From the NCBI GenBank assembly GCA_018208355.1, contig CP062796.1, forward strand, positions 685,217 through 749,216: 64,000 nucleotides of DNA, in the 5' to 3' direction. Position 1 is the first letter of the stretch; each line of letters begins with the position of its first letter. This document shows, piece after piece, positions 51,832 to 60,446 of this stretch. Source of the DNA: Candidatus Fermentithermobacillus carboniphilus. Its GTDB lineage: Bacteria > Bacillota > Sulfobacillia > Fermentithermobacillales > Fermentithermobacillaceae. The notes below the pieces were generated by a model that worked only from the letters and a program-made list of their open reading frames with translations, was not told the origin of the DNA and made no database searches. Position numbers and translations under genes: made by a program.

Positions 51832-53181
51832 CTACGTCCCGGATTGCGCAAGCTCCTTCCACAACATGTGAAGTCCCTCGCGGAGGCGCTCAAACTCTTC
51901 GATCCGGAAGAACTCGTTCGGCCCGTGAGCGTTTTCGTCGGGACTCGACATGGCGAAGAAATAAAGGTAGGTGCCAAGGGTATCCAGGAAAGCCCTGGCT
52001 ATTGGCAGGGTCCCGCCAAGTCTCACAGTGACAGGTTTTCTGCCAAAGAGTTTTTCGAGAACCCTCGAGAGCACCGCCAGCGGTGGTTGGTCCTCGGGTA
52101 TCACGTAGGGCTTTGAGTTCCCGGGGAAAACCGTAACGGTTACCGAGACGCCTTTAGGAGAGTGTTTTTTCACGTGCTCCTCGAGGAGCCTGGCGATGGT
52201 CTCTGGTTCCTGGTCGGGGACGAGGCGGCAGGTAATCTTGCAGGAGGCCTTTGCCGGAATAATGGTCTTGATGCCCTCACCTTGAAAACCTCCCCAGAAT
52301 CCGTTGGCGTCGAGGGTAGGCCTTGCCCACATCCTTTCAAGGAGGTTGAATTCAGGTTCTCCGAAAAGGGACGGGACGCCTACGCTCTGGCGGTAGGCTT
52401 CTGCGTCGAAAGGCACTTCGGAAAAAGCCTTTCTCTCCTTTTCCGAGAGCGGCCTTACGCTGTCGTAAAACCCCTCTACGAGGATCCTCCCGTCTCTGTC
52501 TTTCATGCTGGCTAAGATTTCCGCCAGCGCGTTCACGGGGTTGTTGATAGCGCCTCCGTGCCCGCCCGAATGGACGTCGGTCCTGGGTCCTTGAACGTCA
52601 ACCTGGATGGCTGCAAGACCACGGCACCCGGTGGTGAGCGAAGGGATATCCTTGGAATACATCCCCCCGTCGACGGACACTACCAAATCGCAGGCAAGAA
52701 GATTCTTCTTTTCTACCAGCAGATCTTTGAGATTTGGGCTCCCGATCTCTTCCTCGCCTTCAAAAAGGAACTTGAGATTGACTGGAAGAGTGCCAGCCTT
52801 GATTTCTTCTTCTGCCGCAACTATAGCCGGGAAGACCCCTCCCTTGTCATCGGCCGCCCCCCTGGCATATATCTTTCCATCCCTTATTTCCGGCTTGAAC
52901 GGAGGCGACTGCCATTCGTTGAGAGGATCCGGGGGTTGGGTATCATAGTGTCCATAAATAAGGACCGTCGGTACTTTATCCTTCTTACCCGTCTGGGCCT
53001 CGGCTTTCCCGAACACCACTGGGTGTCCCCTGGTTGGTATCACTTCTACCTCCTTGATGCCGGCCCTTATCATCCGCATCTTCAGCCATTGGGCCGCCTT
53101 CATCATGTCGTCTTTGTGTTCAGGTAAAGCACTTACGCTGGGGATAGACAGAAACTCCAGGAATTCCTCTATGTAGCCCAT
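51832..53181 (-). CDS. M20 dipeptidase (CNDP/PepV-like metallopeptidase)
   Basis: 449-residue M20 dipeptidase. Motifs: YGHYDTQPPDPLNEW with metal ligands, ARGAADDKGGVFPAI with the bridging Asp, LFEGEEEIGSPNL with the catalytic Glu, and the dimerisation-domain segment GPRTDVHSGGHGGAINNPVNALAEI. The C-terminal LGGTLPIARAFLDTLGT and DENAHGPNEFF are as in carnosinase-like enzymes. ATG 53181; the upstream bases include GGAGCG. It is a single-gene unit, the fifth M20 enzyme of the window and the most like CNDP-type dipeptidases. Confidence 0.93.
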   Translation of the reverse strand: MGYIEEFLEFLSIPSVSALPEHKDDMMKAAQWLKMRMIRAGIKEVEVIPTRGHPVVFGKAEAQTGKKDKVPTVLIYGHYDTQPPDPLNEWQSPPFKPEIRDGKIYARGAADDKGGVFPAIVAAEEEIKAGTLPVNLKFLFEGEEEIGSPNLKDLLVEKKNLLACDLVVSVDGGMYSKDIPSLTTGCRGLAAIQVDVQGPRTDVHSGGHGGAINNPVNALAEILASMKDRDGRILVEGFYDSVRPLSEKERKAFSEVPFDAEAYRQSVGVPSLFGEPEFNLLERMWARPTLDANGFWGGFQGEGIKTIIPAKASCKITCRLVPDQEPETIARLLEEHVKKHSPKGVSVTVTVFPGNSKPYVIPEDQPPLAVLSRVLEKLFGRKPVTVRLGGTLPIARAFLDTLGTYLYFFAMSSPDENAHGPNEFFRIEEFERLREGLHMLWKELAQSGT

Positions 53182-53313
53182 ATCGACGCTCCTTTCTTCG
53201 GCATCCGCTCCGGCCCATTACTTATGATGGCCAGATTGCGTGAGTATACCCTGAGTTCAATACCAATCCTGGGTCGATTCTATTGTACGCCCCGGTGCGG
53301 GTGACAGAAAGCC

Positions 53314-53399
53314 CCACTTGCTATCACGCGGTCTGAAAGTCCAGGCCATGACCCTCGACATTGAGCCCGAATAGAAAACCCGACTGGCTATCACGCGGT
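53314..53399. repeat. two imperfect 28-bp direct repeats upstream of corA
   Basis: GCTATCACGCGGT occurs at 53320-53332 and 53387-53399 within longer similarity (AAArCCCnACTnG before it). The copies are 67 bp apart, in the leader of corA. A variant (GCTATCACGAGG) occurs early inside the corA frame. No fold or known riboswitch could be recognised. Confidence 0.55.
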
Positions 53400-53440
53400 T
53401 ATTCAGACCAGGAAAAGGCAAGAACTAAAACAGGGGGAGA

Positions 53441-54424
53441 TTGGACAAATTGGCTGTGCGCGTCATATACGCCTTTGGCGAGAGAATAGAGTGCGGAACG
53501 GGCCTCGATGAAAGGACGAGGATTTCGGATGCGCTATCACGAGGCTCCAAGATATGGGTCGATTTAGAAGCCCCTGATCAAAATGAAGTCGCCATTTTAT
53601 CGGAAGTGTTTCACTTTCACCCTCTGGCCATAGAGGACTGCCTTCACCGCCTGCAAAGGCCCAAGGTCGACGAATACCCGGGTTATCTCTTTGTGGTACT
53701 TCATACCGTCAAAGATCGGGTAGAAAGACGAATCTACGAACCTGAAGAGTTCGATATCTTCATATCGGAAAACTACGTAGTCACCTTCCACAAGGGAAAA
53801 GTCGCCGCCCTACACTCTCTTTTAGCCGAGTGCGAAAGCGATCGGTTTCCGCCATTCCGGAGCACTGGTTTTCTTTTTCAGAGAATCATGCGGACTTTGG
53901 TAGATGAGTACTTCCCGGTTCTCGACAGGATAGAAAGCAGGCTCGAGTTCATCGAGCAGCTGGTATTTCAAAGGCCCAGTCAGAAACTTATGGCCGAAGC
54001 TTTCGCCCTCCGCAGAGACCTGATACGCATACGCAAGTCTCTTTCTCCAGCAAGAGAAGTGCTCAACGCACTCTTGCGGCGTGACCAGCCCTTCATGACC
54101 CAGGACGACCGGGCGTATTTTCTTGACGTCTACGACCACGTCCTGAGGCTCTTCGATTATGTAGATAACCTTCACGATCTCTTGTCCAACGCCCTTGAGG
54201 CATATCTATCGAGCATGTCAAACAAACTCAACGAGATCATGAAGGTGCTTACCATGATAAGCACTGTCATGATGCCACTGACGCTTGTGGCGGGGATCTA
54301 CGGAATGAATTTCGCGTACATGCCGGAACTTGGGTGGAAGTACGGCTACCCCATGTCACTCGGGATTATGGTGGTTATTACCCTGATTATGGTGTGGTAT
54401 TTCAGGAGAAAAGGGTGGTTGTAA
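53441..54424 (+). CDS. corA: CorA magnesium/cobalt transporter
   Basis: 327-residue pentameric Mg2+ channel. The cytoplasmic domain (residues 1-260) includes HFHPLAIEDCLHRLQRPKVDEY, the conserved start of CorA proteins. Two C-terminal spans follow, with the selectivity motif YGMNF (VAGIYGMNFAYMPE) between them and a basic tail WYFRRKGWL. The length is standard. The start is TTG 53441, or the TTG three codons on, after CAGGGGGAGA. It is preceded by direct repeats and followed by a convergent terminator. Confidence 0.95.
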   Translation: MDKLAVRVIYAFGERIECGTGLDERTRISDALSRGSKIWVDLEAPDQNEVAILSEVFHFHPLAIEDCLHRLQRPKVDEYPGYLFVVLHTVKDRVERRIYEPEEFDIFISENYVVTFHKGKVAALHSLLAECESDRFPPFRSTGFLFQRIMRTLVDEYFPVLDRIESRLEFIEQLVFQRPSQKLMAEAFALRRDLIRIRKSLSPAREVLNALLRRDQPFMTQDDRAYFLDVYDHVLRLFDYVDNLHDLLSNALEAYLSSMSNKLNEIMKVLTMISTVMMPLTLVAGIYGMNFAYMPELGWKYGYPMSLGIMVVITLIMVWYFRRKGWL

Positions 54425-54426
54425 AG

Positions 54427-54462
54427 CACAATTGGGGGCCGCCACCGCAGCCCCCGGTTGTG
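54427..54462. terminator. hairpin between corA and the symporter gene
   Basis: CACAATTGGGGGC and GCCCCCGGTTGTG pair with two mismatches, three bases after the corA stop and 20 bases before the end of the convergent symporter gene. There is no long T-run on either side, so termination strength is uncertain. Confidence 0.6.
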
Positions 54463-54482
54463 TAACGTCAAAGGTTTCCGGC

Positions 54483-55982
54483 TCAGTCCCGCACGACCCA
54501 GAAATATACCTCTTCCGCGCGATCCTGTTCTTCCTTCTTGTCCGGGAACACCAGGCTGAAAATCACCGATACCACAATGTTAAGTGCCAGGCCAAGCACT
54601 CCGCCATGCCAACCCCACATAGTCTTCACGCCGGAGAACGTCATGCCGCTGGCGAGCACCGCTCCGGACAGCATCCCCAGGAGAACCCCGGTCTTACTCA
54701 GGCCCTTCCAGTAGAGGCCCAGAAGGAAGGCAGGAGCCACTTGGATTAGAACTTCGAATTTGAGCGTGAATATCTCGACCAGCGTGGCGGGAGGTTTCCA
54801 TGCGATCAGGAGTAGCAAGAACACCAGGATCATGCCCGCTATCTTACCCCACAGAACCTTCTCACCTTCATCTGCATCGGGCTTAATGACTTTACCGTAG
54901 ATGTCGTTGGAGAGAAGAGATGACAGCGACAGTATCACAGAGTCTGTGGTTGACATGATGGCAGCAATGACGCTAGAAAACAGAAGCATCATCAACCAGT
55001 AGTTGAAGGTGGACTTTGCAGCGATGACGTTTGCCATCATCCCAACTAGCTGCTCAGACTGCATCTTGTCGAGTCCCGGGAATGCCTGGGTGCCGATGAT
55101 ACCGATGATGAATGCAACTGCGGTGGTAAAGAAAGGCATCCAGGCCATCCTGAGAAGGGATTTCTTGAGAGTCATCTCGCTATCCGCTGCATAGATCCTC
55201 TGAATGGCATGAGGATAGACCGCAGCCCCTATCCCGACCAGGATATACATGCTGATCCAGTTGATCGAAGTCTGAATCGGAGGGACCGCGACTTTCTTGG
55301 GCGCTGTCGCGATCAGATTCTTAGTGGCCGAACTGAGCGAACCAAAATTGGTCAATGCGAGGAACACAAATCCTATCATACCGGCCAATATGACGATCCC
55401 GTTGATAAAGTCGGCCATAGCGACCGCCTTCATCCCACCCATTGACTCATAAAAAAGCATTATCGCCACGAGGAAGAGAACCCCGTAGATGTACGGGATG
55501 ACGCCCGCGGTGAGACCAGAAATCGCCTGTCCCATCGCGACGAGCTGCTCCAGAAGGTAGTTCAAAAGCCCGTACGTCATGAGGAGCGTCGCGACTAAAG
55601 TCACCGCTTTAGAATTGAATCTCTTGTCAAACCAGTCAGAAGGCGTCACGAACCCGTATTTCTTTGAGACTACGTGGAGCCTCGGCGCAAACAGAAGGTA
55701 CCCGGCGATGACTAGCACCATGTATGGTACAGATTGCCACCACGCGAAGCCTATGCGGTACGCGGAGGCGGGATATCCGATAACCGTGTTGCCGCTGTAC
55801 TGAGTCGAAAACAGGGTGAAGAAAAGGAGCAGTGGCCCCAATCCTTTGTTTGCAAGGTAGAAACTACTGAGACTCTTGCGGCTTACGCCTCTTGTGGCCA
55901 GGTACAAAGTTGTCCCCAGGATAAAAAGGGCGTACGCCGCAATTGTGATTACCCCGTGCCATCCTATGAATGGGAGCTTCAT
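54483..55982 (-). CDS. sodium:solute symporter (SSS family, PanF-like)
   Basis: 499-residue transporter with about 13 spans. SSS hallmarks: N-terminal FFTLFSTQYSGNTVIGYPA, the sodium-site segment YESMGGMKAVAMADFINGIV, and the later SVIAAIMSTTDSVILSLSSLL. It is closest in style to pantothenate-type (PanF) and other carboxylate symporters. It overlaps by one base the small membrane protein upstream, a pairing seen with PanF/YhdT. It is the last gene of a five-gene leftward operon whose enzymes act on a branched carboxylic acid, so it probably imports that substrate with Na+. Confidence 0.92.
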   Translation of the reverse strand: MKLPFIGWHGVITIAAYALFILGTTLYLATRGVSRKSLSSFYLANKGLGPLLLFFTLFSTQYSGNTVIGYPASAYRIGFAWWQSVPYMVLVIAGYLLFAPRLHVVSKKYGFVTPSDWFDKRFNSKAVTLVATLLMTYGLLNYLLEQLVAMGQAISGLTAGVIPYIYGVLFLVAIMLFYESMGGMKAVAMADFINGIVILAGMIGFVFLALTNFGSLSSATKNLIATAPKKVAVPPIQTSINWISMYILVGIGAAVYPHAIQRIYAADSEMTLKKSLLRMAWMPFFTTAVAFIIGIIGTQAFPGLDKMQSEQLVGMMANVIAAKSTFNYWLMMLLFSSVIAAIMSTTDSVILSLSSLLSNDIYGKVIKPDADEGEKVLWGKIAGMILVFLLLLIAWKPPATLVEIFTLKFEVLIQVAPAFLLGLYWKGLSKTGVLLGMLSGAVLASGMTFSGVKTMWGWHGGVLGLALNIVVSVIFSLVFPDKKEEQDRAEEVYFWVVRD

Positions 55983-56278
55983 TACCGCCCACCTCCCGCC
56001 TTGGTATTCCCGGATTCGTCATCCAGCAGGCTCTCCATGCTCCAGCAGTTGAGGATGACGTACCCTAGGAAAAGAGACAACGCTATGGTCATTATGAAGG
56101 AAATAAATGCCCAGTACGGAAAGCCCATTATTATTGGTTCGATAGAACCCTGCGGAAGGTACCACGGAACCCCCAGCAAGATGATGGCTACGAGGACCGG
56201 CCAGATCCATTTAATCCTTACCGGTTCGCGAACATTTTTCACTTTCTGTCCCCCCTTGATGTTATAACAAGTCAACAT
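55982..56278 (-). CDS. small membrane protein, DUF997/YhdT-like
   Basis: 98-residue protein with two spans (WPVLVAIILLGVPWYL and GFPYWAFISFIMTIALSLFLGYVIL), a basic N-terminus and a short polar tail. Its layout and its position directly before an SSS symporter fit the DUF997/YhdT family, accessory partners of pantothenate-type symporters. It overlaps the symporter start and lies 50 bases after the hydratase small-subunit gene, so it belongs to the same operon. Confidence 0.78.
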   Translation of the reverse strand: MLTCYNIKGGQKVKNVREPVRIKWIWPVLVAIILLGVPWYLPQGSIEPIIMGFPYWAFISFIMTIALSLFLGYVILNCWSMESLLDDESGNTKAGGGR

Positions 56279-56329
56279 AATGTTCCGAACTCTACTACAG
56301 AAATATCCGTAACTTCGGACGGCTCCTAT

Positions 56330-56833
56330 CTACTTCTCCTGTCCTTGCAGCCTCATCCGCACGTAGGGGACCAATCCCCCCGCCTGCACGATGCCGGCAA
56401 CAAGGGGCGGGTAGGGCGCGGCCCTGAACTCTTCCCCCGTTGTAAGATTCTTGATTACCCCAAATTCAGGTTGAACCAACATCTCGTCCTGGGGGTTGGT
56501 CCTGCGGTAGGCTTCCTCGCATTCCAAGACCAAAAGGCCGATATTTATGGCATTCCTGAAGAAAATCCGGGCGAAAGAAGCCGCGATCACCGCTCCGACT
56601 CCACACGATTTCAGCGCCAGAGGAGCGTGCTCTCGCGAACTCCCGCAACCGAAGTTATGGCCAGCTACCACGATATCTCCGGGTTTTATCTTGGAAGCAA
56701 AATCCCGGTCTGCACCCTCCATGCAGTGCTTCCCAAGTTCTATCGGATCTTGTATGGTCAAGTACTGACCGGGAATTATTAGGTCAGTATCGACGTTATC
56801 TCCGAATTTCCACACGCGGCCTGAGACTTCCAC
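56330..56833 (-). CDS. aconitase-superfamily small subunit (LeuD/DmdB-like)
   Basis: 167-residue swivel domain of a two-subunit isomerase/hydratase. Conserved features: GDNVDTDLIIPGQYL at the N-terminus, GDIVVAGHNFGCGSSREHAPLAL with the catalytic Ser region, and AASFARIFFRNAINIGL. GTG 56833 lies four bases after the stop of the large subunit and has an AGAGGAGG site inside it. The family also includes isopropylmalate isomerase and homoaconitase. The neighbours are lyases and a symporter, not leucine genes, so a dimethylmaleate, methylcitrate or related substrate is more likely than isopropylmalate. Confidence 0.88.
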   Translation of the reverse strand: MEVSGRVWKFGDNVDTDLIIPGQYLTIQDPIELGKHCMEGADRDFASKIKPGDIVVAGHNFGCGSSREHAPLALKSCGVGAVIAASFARIFFRNAINIGLLVLECEEAYRRTNPQDEMLVQPEFGVIKNLTTGEEFRAAPYPPLVAGIVQAGGLVPYVRMRLQGQEK

Positions 56834-56837
56834 GACC

Positions 56838-58106
56838 TCACACCTCCTCTGGATGGGCGATCCGCCCGGCGATGGCAGAAGCCGCGGCAACATAGGGACC
56901 TGATAGGTAAACCTCGCTCTTTTCGTGGCCCATTCGCCCTAGAAAGTTCCTGTTGGTGGTCGAAACACAACGTTCGCCTTCGTCCAGGACTCCCGTGTGA
57001 CCGCCGAAACAGGGACCACACGTAGGAGCAGCGACAATCGCTCCGGAGTCGATAAACACGTCCACGAGGCCTTCCTGGAGAGCCTGTCTGTAAACCCGCT
57101 GGCTGCCCGGCACAATAAGTGTCCTCACCCACTTATTGACCTTTCGTCCTCTGAGGATTTCCGCGGCTGCCCGGAGGTCTGAGATCCTCCCGTTCGTACA
57201 AGACCCTATAACAACTTGATGGATCTCCACGTCCTTGAGTTCAGACACGGGCCTGACATTTGACGGGAGGTGAGGTACGGCAACTTGAGGTTCAAGGTCT
57301 GACACATCGAACCTGATGACCGACTTATATGCGCAGTCTTCGTCGCTGTGGAGAAGACCTATCGTTTGAGACGAAATATCGTCTCTAATCCCATTCAACC
57401 AGGCCAGAGTCTTTTCATCTGGTTCGACTATACCAGCTTTCGCACCGGCTTCGATGGCCATGTTGCACATGGTGAAGCGTCCATCCATTCCTAGATTGGC
57501 GATGGCCTCTCCACCGAATTCCATGGCACAATACAGGGCACCGCTAACCCCTATTCTCCCGATGGCAAGGAGAATGAGATCTTTACCACCTATCCACCGG
57601 CTTGGCTTGCCTGTGAACTCGAATCTAATGGTCTCCGGTACCTTGAGCCAGATCTCGCCCAGCGCCATAGCGCCGGCAAGATCCGTGCTCCCTACACCGG
57701 TGGCAAAAGCACCGAGGGCACCGTAAGTCACGGTATGCGAGTCGCCACCTATCACCAGGTCACCAGGTCTTACCAGACCCAACTCTGGTAAGACTACGTG
57801 CTCGATGCCGAAGCCTGCGTCGTAGAAGTGGACAATTCCTTGACTCCGGGCAAACTCTCGCATCTTGGTACTGGATTTGGCAGCTTTTACGTCCTTGTTC
57901 GGCGTAAAGTGGTCAAGTACGATCACTACCTTCTCTGGGTCGAACACCCGGGCCGCTCCCATGCTTTTGAAAACATCAACGGCTATAGGCCCGGAAATGT
58001 CGTTGGTCATTAGGAGATCTGGGCGGACCTGGACAATCTCTCCAGGACGCACCTTTTCCTTTCCTGCATGGACCGCCAGGATCTTCTCGGTTATCGTCAT
58101 ACCCAT
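56838..58106 (-). CDS. aconitase-superfamily large subunit (LeuC/DmdA-like)
   Basis: 422-residue iron-sulfur subunit. The three [4Fe-4S] Cys are visible: one in VIGSCTNGRISDL and two in APTCGPCFGG. Other signatures: DSHTVTYGALGAFATGVGSTDLAG, and LDHFTPNKDV near the N-terminus. ATG 58106 follows GGGAGGTGAGG; a longer frame to 58166 is not supported. It is the LeuC2/homoaconitase-type length, shorter than enterobacterial LeuC. It pairs with the small subunit four bases downstream and follows a KRCGH lyase by 56 bases. This matches the hydratase-plus-lyase layout of the dimethylmalate branch of nicotinate fermentation. Confidence 0.9.
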   Translation of the reverse strand: MGMTITEKILAVHAGKEKVRPGEIVQVRPDLLMTNDISGPIAVDVFKSMGAARVFDPEKVVIVLDHFTPNKDVKAAKSSTKMREFARSQGIVHFYDAGFGIEHVVLPELGLVRPGDLVIGGDSHTVTYGALGAFATGVGSTDLAGAMALGEIWLKVPETIRFEFTGKPSRWIGGKDLILLAIGRIGVSGALYCAMEFGGEAIANLGMDGRFTMCNMAIEAGAKAGIVEPDEKTLAWLNGIRDDISSQTIGLLHSDEDCAYKSVIRFDVSDLEPQVAVPHLPSNVRPVSELKDVEIHQVVIGSCTNGRISDLRAAAEILRGRKVNKWVRTLIVPGSQRVYRQALQEGLVDVFIDSGAIVAAPTCGPCFGGHTGVLDEGERCVSTTNRNFLGRMGHEKSEVYLSGPYVAAASAIAGRIAHPEEV

Positions 58107-58162
58107 TTGAAACCTCACCTCCCGGTTACTTGCAGTTCCGGTCCAGGAAGACCAGGGACAAA

Positions 58163-59038
58163 TCACTTAACCTGGTATTTCCTCTCGAGAGTCTGGAACT
58201 CTTTGAGCCCAACAAGGTCGTTGAACTCGTGGAAAGCAAGCATTCTATTGACGAGGCCAGCAGTGGTACCGGTGTTCTTGAGTTCGGCCATTGCCTCACG
58301 CATGGCCCGGGCTGCCATGTACAGGGTGGCCAGAGGGTAGATCACCAGGTTGTAGCCTAGTTTCTGGAGCTCATCCACCGACAGAAGGGGCGTCTTTCCA
58401 TGCTCTATCATGTTGGCCATAAGAGGCGCATCGATGGTATCACGGACTTTTTTCAGCTCGTCGACGCTCTGCGGGGCTTCCACGAATATGACGTCAGCAC
58501 CGGCTGCAACCGCCATCTTCGCTCTGGAAATAGCCTCGTCGAGACCATACACTGCTCTTGCGTCAGTCCTTGCGATTATCACGAAGTCCGGGTCGGTCCT
58601 GGTATCGACAGCGGCCTCGATCTTCTTGGCCCACTCCCTCGCGTCAATTACCTGCTTCCCCTCCATGTGCCCGCAGCGCTTGGGCATTATCTGGTCTTCC
58701 AGGTGGATGGCCGCGACACCGGCCCTTTCATATTCCTGGATGGTGCGCCTTACATTGAGAGCGTTCCCGTAACCGGTATCTCCATCCGCTATTACCGGAA
58801 CGTTCACTGCCTGGGCCAGTCTCGCCGCGTGATTGGCCATCTCGGTTAAAGTCAAGAGCCCGTAGTCAGGGGCACCCAGAAGATCCGCGGAGGCGCCATA
58901 CCCTGTCATGTAGACCGCCGGAAAACCCGCCTGTTCGATTATCTTAGCCGACAGGGCGTTGAAAGCGCCGGGGGCTACAACGATTTTCCCGCTGGAGAGA
59001 AGTTGCCTTAGCTGCGTCGTTTTTTTCAACTCAACCAT
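58163..59038 (-). CDS. isocitrate lyase/PEP mutase family lyase, copy 1
   Basis: 291-residue (beta/alpha)8 enzyme of the ICL/PEP-mutase superfamily that splits a 2-methyl- or 2,3-dimethyl-substituted malate or isocitrate to pyruvate and a second acid. The catalytic motif KRCGH with its Cys is intact, which favours a C-C lyase over a phosphonomutase. The metal-binding stretch DGDTGYGNALNV, VIARTDARAV and the EAPQSVDEL segment are family hallmarks. ATG 59038 has GAGGAGGT upstream. It is first in a five-gene leftward operon with a sigma-54-type promoter 105-120 bases upstream of its start. Confidence 0.92.
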   Translation of the reverse strand: MVELKKTTQLRQLLSSGKIVVAPGAFNALSAKIIEQAGFPAVYMTGYGASADLLGAPDYGLLTLTEMANHAARLAQAVNVPVIADGDTGYGNALNVRRTIQEYERAGVAAIHLEDQIMPKRCGHMEGKQVIDAREWAKKIEAAVDTRTDPDFVIIARTDARAVYGLDEAISRAKMAVAAGADVIFVEAPQSVDELKKVRDTIDAPLMANMIEHGKTPLLSVDELQKLGYNLVIYPLATLYMAARAMREAMAELKNTGTTAGLVNRMLAFHEFNDLVGLKEFQTLERKYQVK

Positions 59039-59154
59039 TACCTCCTCACTACATCAGCCGTCTTCCCAACAAAGTAGCCGGCTACGGCAAATACCCTTGG
59101 TGAACTGCTTCTGAAGCTTCAGCGGCATTGAACATGTCTGTAACCTTTGAACGA

Positions 59155-59169
59155 GCAAGAAGCATGCCA
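59155..59169 (-). promoter_or_regulatory. sigma-54 promoter of the leftward operon
   Basis: The minus strand reads TGGCAT, five bases, TTGC, an almost perfect -24/-12 element (consensus TGGCAC N5 TTGC). It reads toward lyase copy 1, whose start is about 117 bases away; a transcript would start near 59143. Confidence 0.75.
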
Positions 59170-59245
59170 GCGTCAACAATTCGATTCCAGACTGACCTTT
59201 ACGATTAGCTGACGGTTGAATGTACCGGCGTCTTGATGCATCTGC

Positions 59246-59300
59246 GCAACAGATATGTCGCGGATATGCAACATATGTATCTCTCTGACGTGACATGTCA
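59246..59300. promoter_or_regulatory. probable activator-binding sites between the divergent promoters
   Basis: Two related sequences, GCAACAGATATG (59246-59257) and GCAACATATG (59268-59277), are followed by a perfect palindrome TGACATGTCA (59291-59300). They lie about 60-110 bases from the rightward promoter and 75-130 from the leftward one, the usual distance for sigma-54 enhancer sites. The PrpR-like activator encoded nearby is the obvious candidate ligand. Confidence 0.5.
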
Positions 59301-59357
59301 GAATGCCAACCCCACTCCGGCACCCCATTAACTCTGGCTTCACTCTGACCCGTCCAA

Positions 59358-59372
59358 TGGTATGGTTTTTGC
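59358..59372 (+). promoter_or_regulatory. sigma-54 promoter of the rightward lyase gene
   Basis: TGGTAT, five bases, TTGC keeps the invariant GG and GC at the right spacing. The transcript would start near 59384, 114 bases before the ATG of lyase copy 2. The match is a little weaker than its divergent partner at 59155-59169. Confidence 0.65.
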
Positions 59373-59497
59373 GCGGGAATAGCTCTGGGACTCAACTGGT
59401 TACCCTGAGACCTTCGTGATTCAAAGGTCAGGGCTATTAGAAGTTTCAAAGGAATTTCCGAGTTTCAAAAGGATCTCAGTGGAAAGGGGATTTATAA

Positions 59498-60361
59498 ATG
59501 GAAGTCCGCAAGAAATTCAGGGCCTTGCTGGAAAGGCCAGGTTGCATCATCGCCCCAGGCGTCTACGATGCCTTATCTGCCCTGGCTGCAGAAAAGGCCG
59601 GCATGGAAGCGGTCGTCATGGGCGGGTACGGCGTCTCCGCATCTAGGCTTGCCAGACCTGACTTAGGCCTTCTGACCATGACCGAAATGGCGGAGCAGCT
59701 CAAAATGATATGCGATGCAGTAAGCATCCCCGTAATCGGCGATGGAGACACCGGTTACGGCAACACGGCGAACGTGGAACGAACCGTACGAGAATACGAG
59801 CACGCAGGAGCAGCTGCCATACTGCTGGAAGATCAGGAATTCCCCAAACGGTGCGGCCACATGGCCGGGAAGACGGTCATCCCGGCGGAAGAGCATTTCC
59901 AAAAGCTCAAGGCGGCAGTAGCAGCACGGCAGGATCCAGACTTTGTCATAATCGCCAGGTGTGACGCTCGCGCTCCCCTTGGCCTGGATGAGGCTATCCG
60001 GCGCGGACATGTTTACCTCGAAGCTGGAGTCGACATGCTTTTCATCGAAGCCCCACAGTCAATAGACGAATTGAAGACGATAGCCCGGGAGTTCCGGGGC
60101 GCAAAGCTTGTGGCCAACATGATCGAAGGAGGAAAAACTCCCGAGGTAGACTCCCGGACCCTCGGAGAAATGGGCTTCAAACTCGTGTTCTGGCCATGCA
60201 CCGCACCGTACGTGACCTTGAAGAATCTAATTGAGGTCTTCGAGATTTTGAAGACTGACGGAACCACATCCCGGGCACGCAATATAATGCTTACTTTTAC
60301 CGAGTTCAACAAATTTGTCAATCTTGAAAGATTCGCCGCATCAGCCGTGGAGAAGCACTGA
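59498..60361 (+). CDS. isocitrate lyase/PEP mutase family lyase, copy 2
   Basis: 287-residue paralogue of lyase copy 1, matching it at roughly half of the positions by eye. The KRCGH catalytic motif, DGDTGYGNTANV, VIARCDARA and EAPQSIDELKT are intact. ATG 59498 follows AAAGGGG. It is transcribed away from copy 1 from its own sigma-54-like promoter, which suggests two enzymes for two related substrates, or one isoenzyme for each direction of the pathway. It converges with the activator gene. Confidence 0.92.
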   Translation: MEVRKKFRALLERPGCIIAPGVYDALSALAAEKAGMEAVVMGGYGVSASRLARPDLGLLTMTEMAEQLKMICDAVSIPVIGDGDTGYGNTANVERTVREYEHAGAAAILLEDQEFPKRCGHMAGKTVIPAEEHFQKLKAAVAARQDPDFVIIARCDARAPLGLDEAIRRGHVYLEAGVDMLFIEAPQSIDELKTIAREFRGAKLVANMIEGGKTPEVDSRTLGEMGFKLVFWPCTAPYVTLKNLIEVFEILKTDGTTSRARNIMLTFTEFNKFVNLERFAASAVEKH

Positions 60362-60446
60362 GGGAAGACGCCGAGTCTACCGAAAGGCTGGATTCCGACG
60401 GTCCCTGTCAGGAGCAACTTAAAAAGTTCTCTGACATCTAGGATGG

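Noticed and set aside
53320..53399. Direct repeats before corA as a CRISPR array
   Set aside because: Only two imperfect copies, no regular short spacer and no cas genes in the window.
56330..58106. Leucine-biosynthesis isopropylmalate isomerase
   Set aside because: No leuA or leuB nearby. The genes are embedded with KRCGH lyases, a symporter and a sigma-54 system, so a catabolic role fits better, although the leucine role is not excluded.
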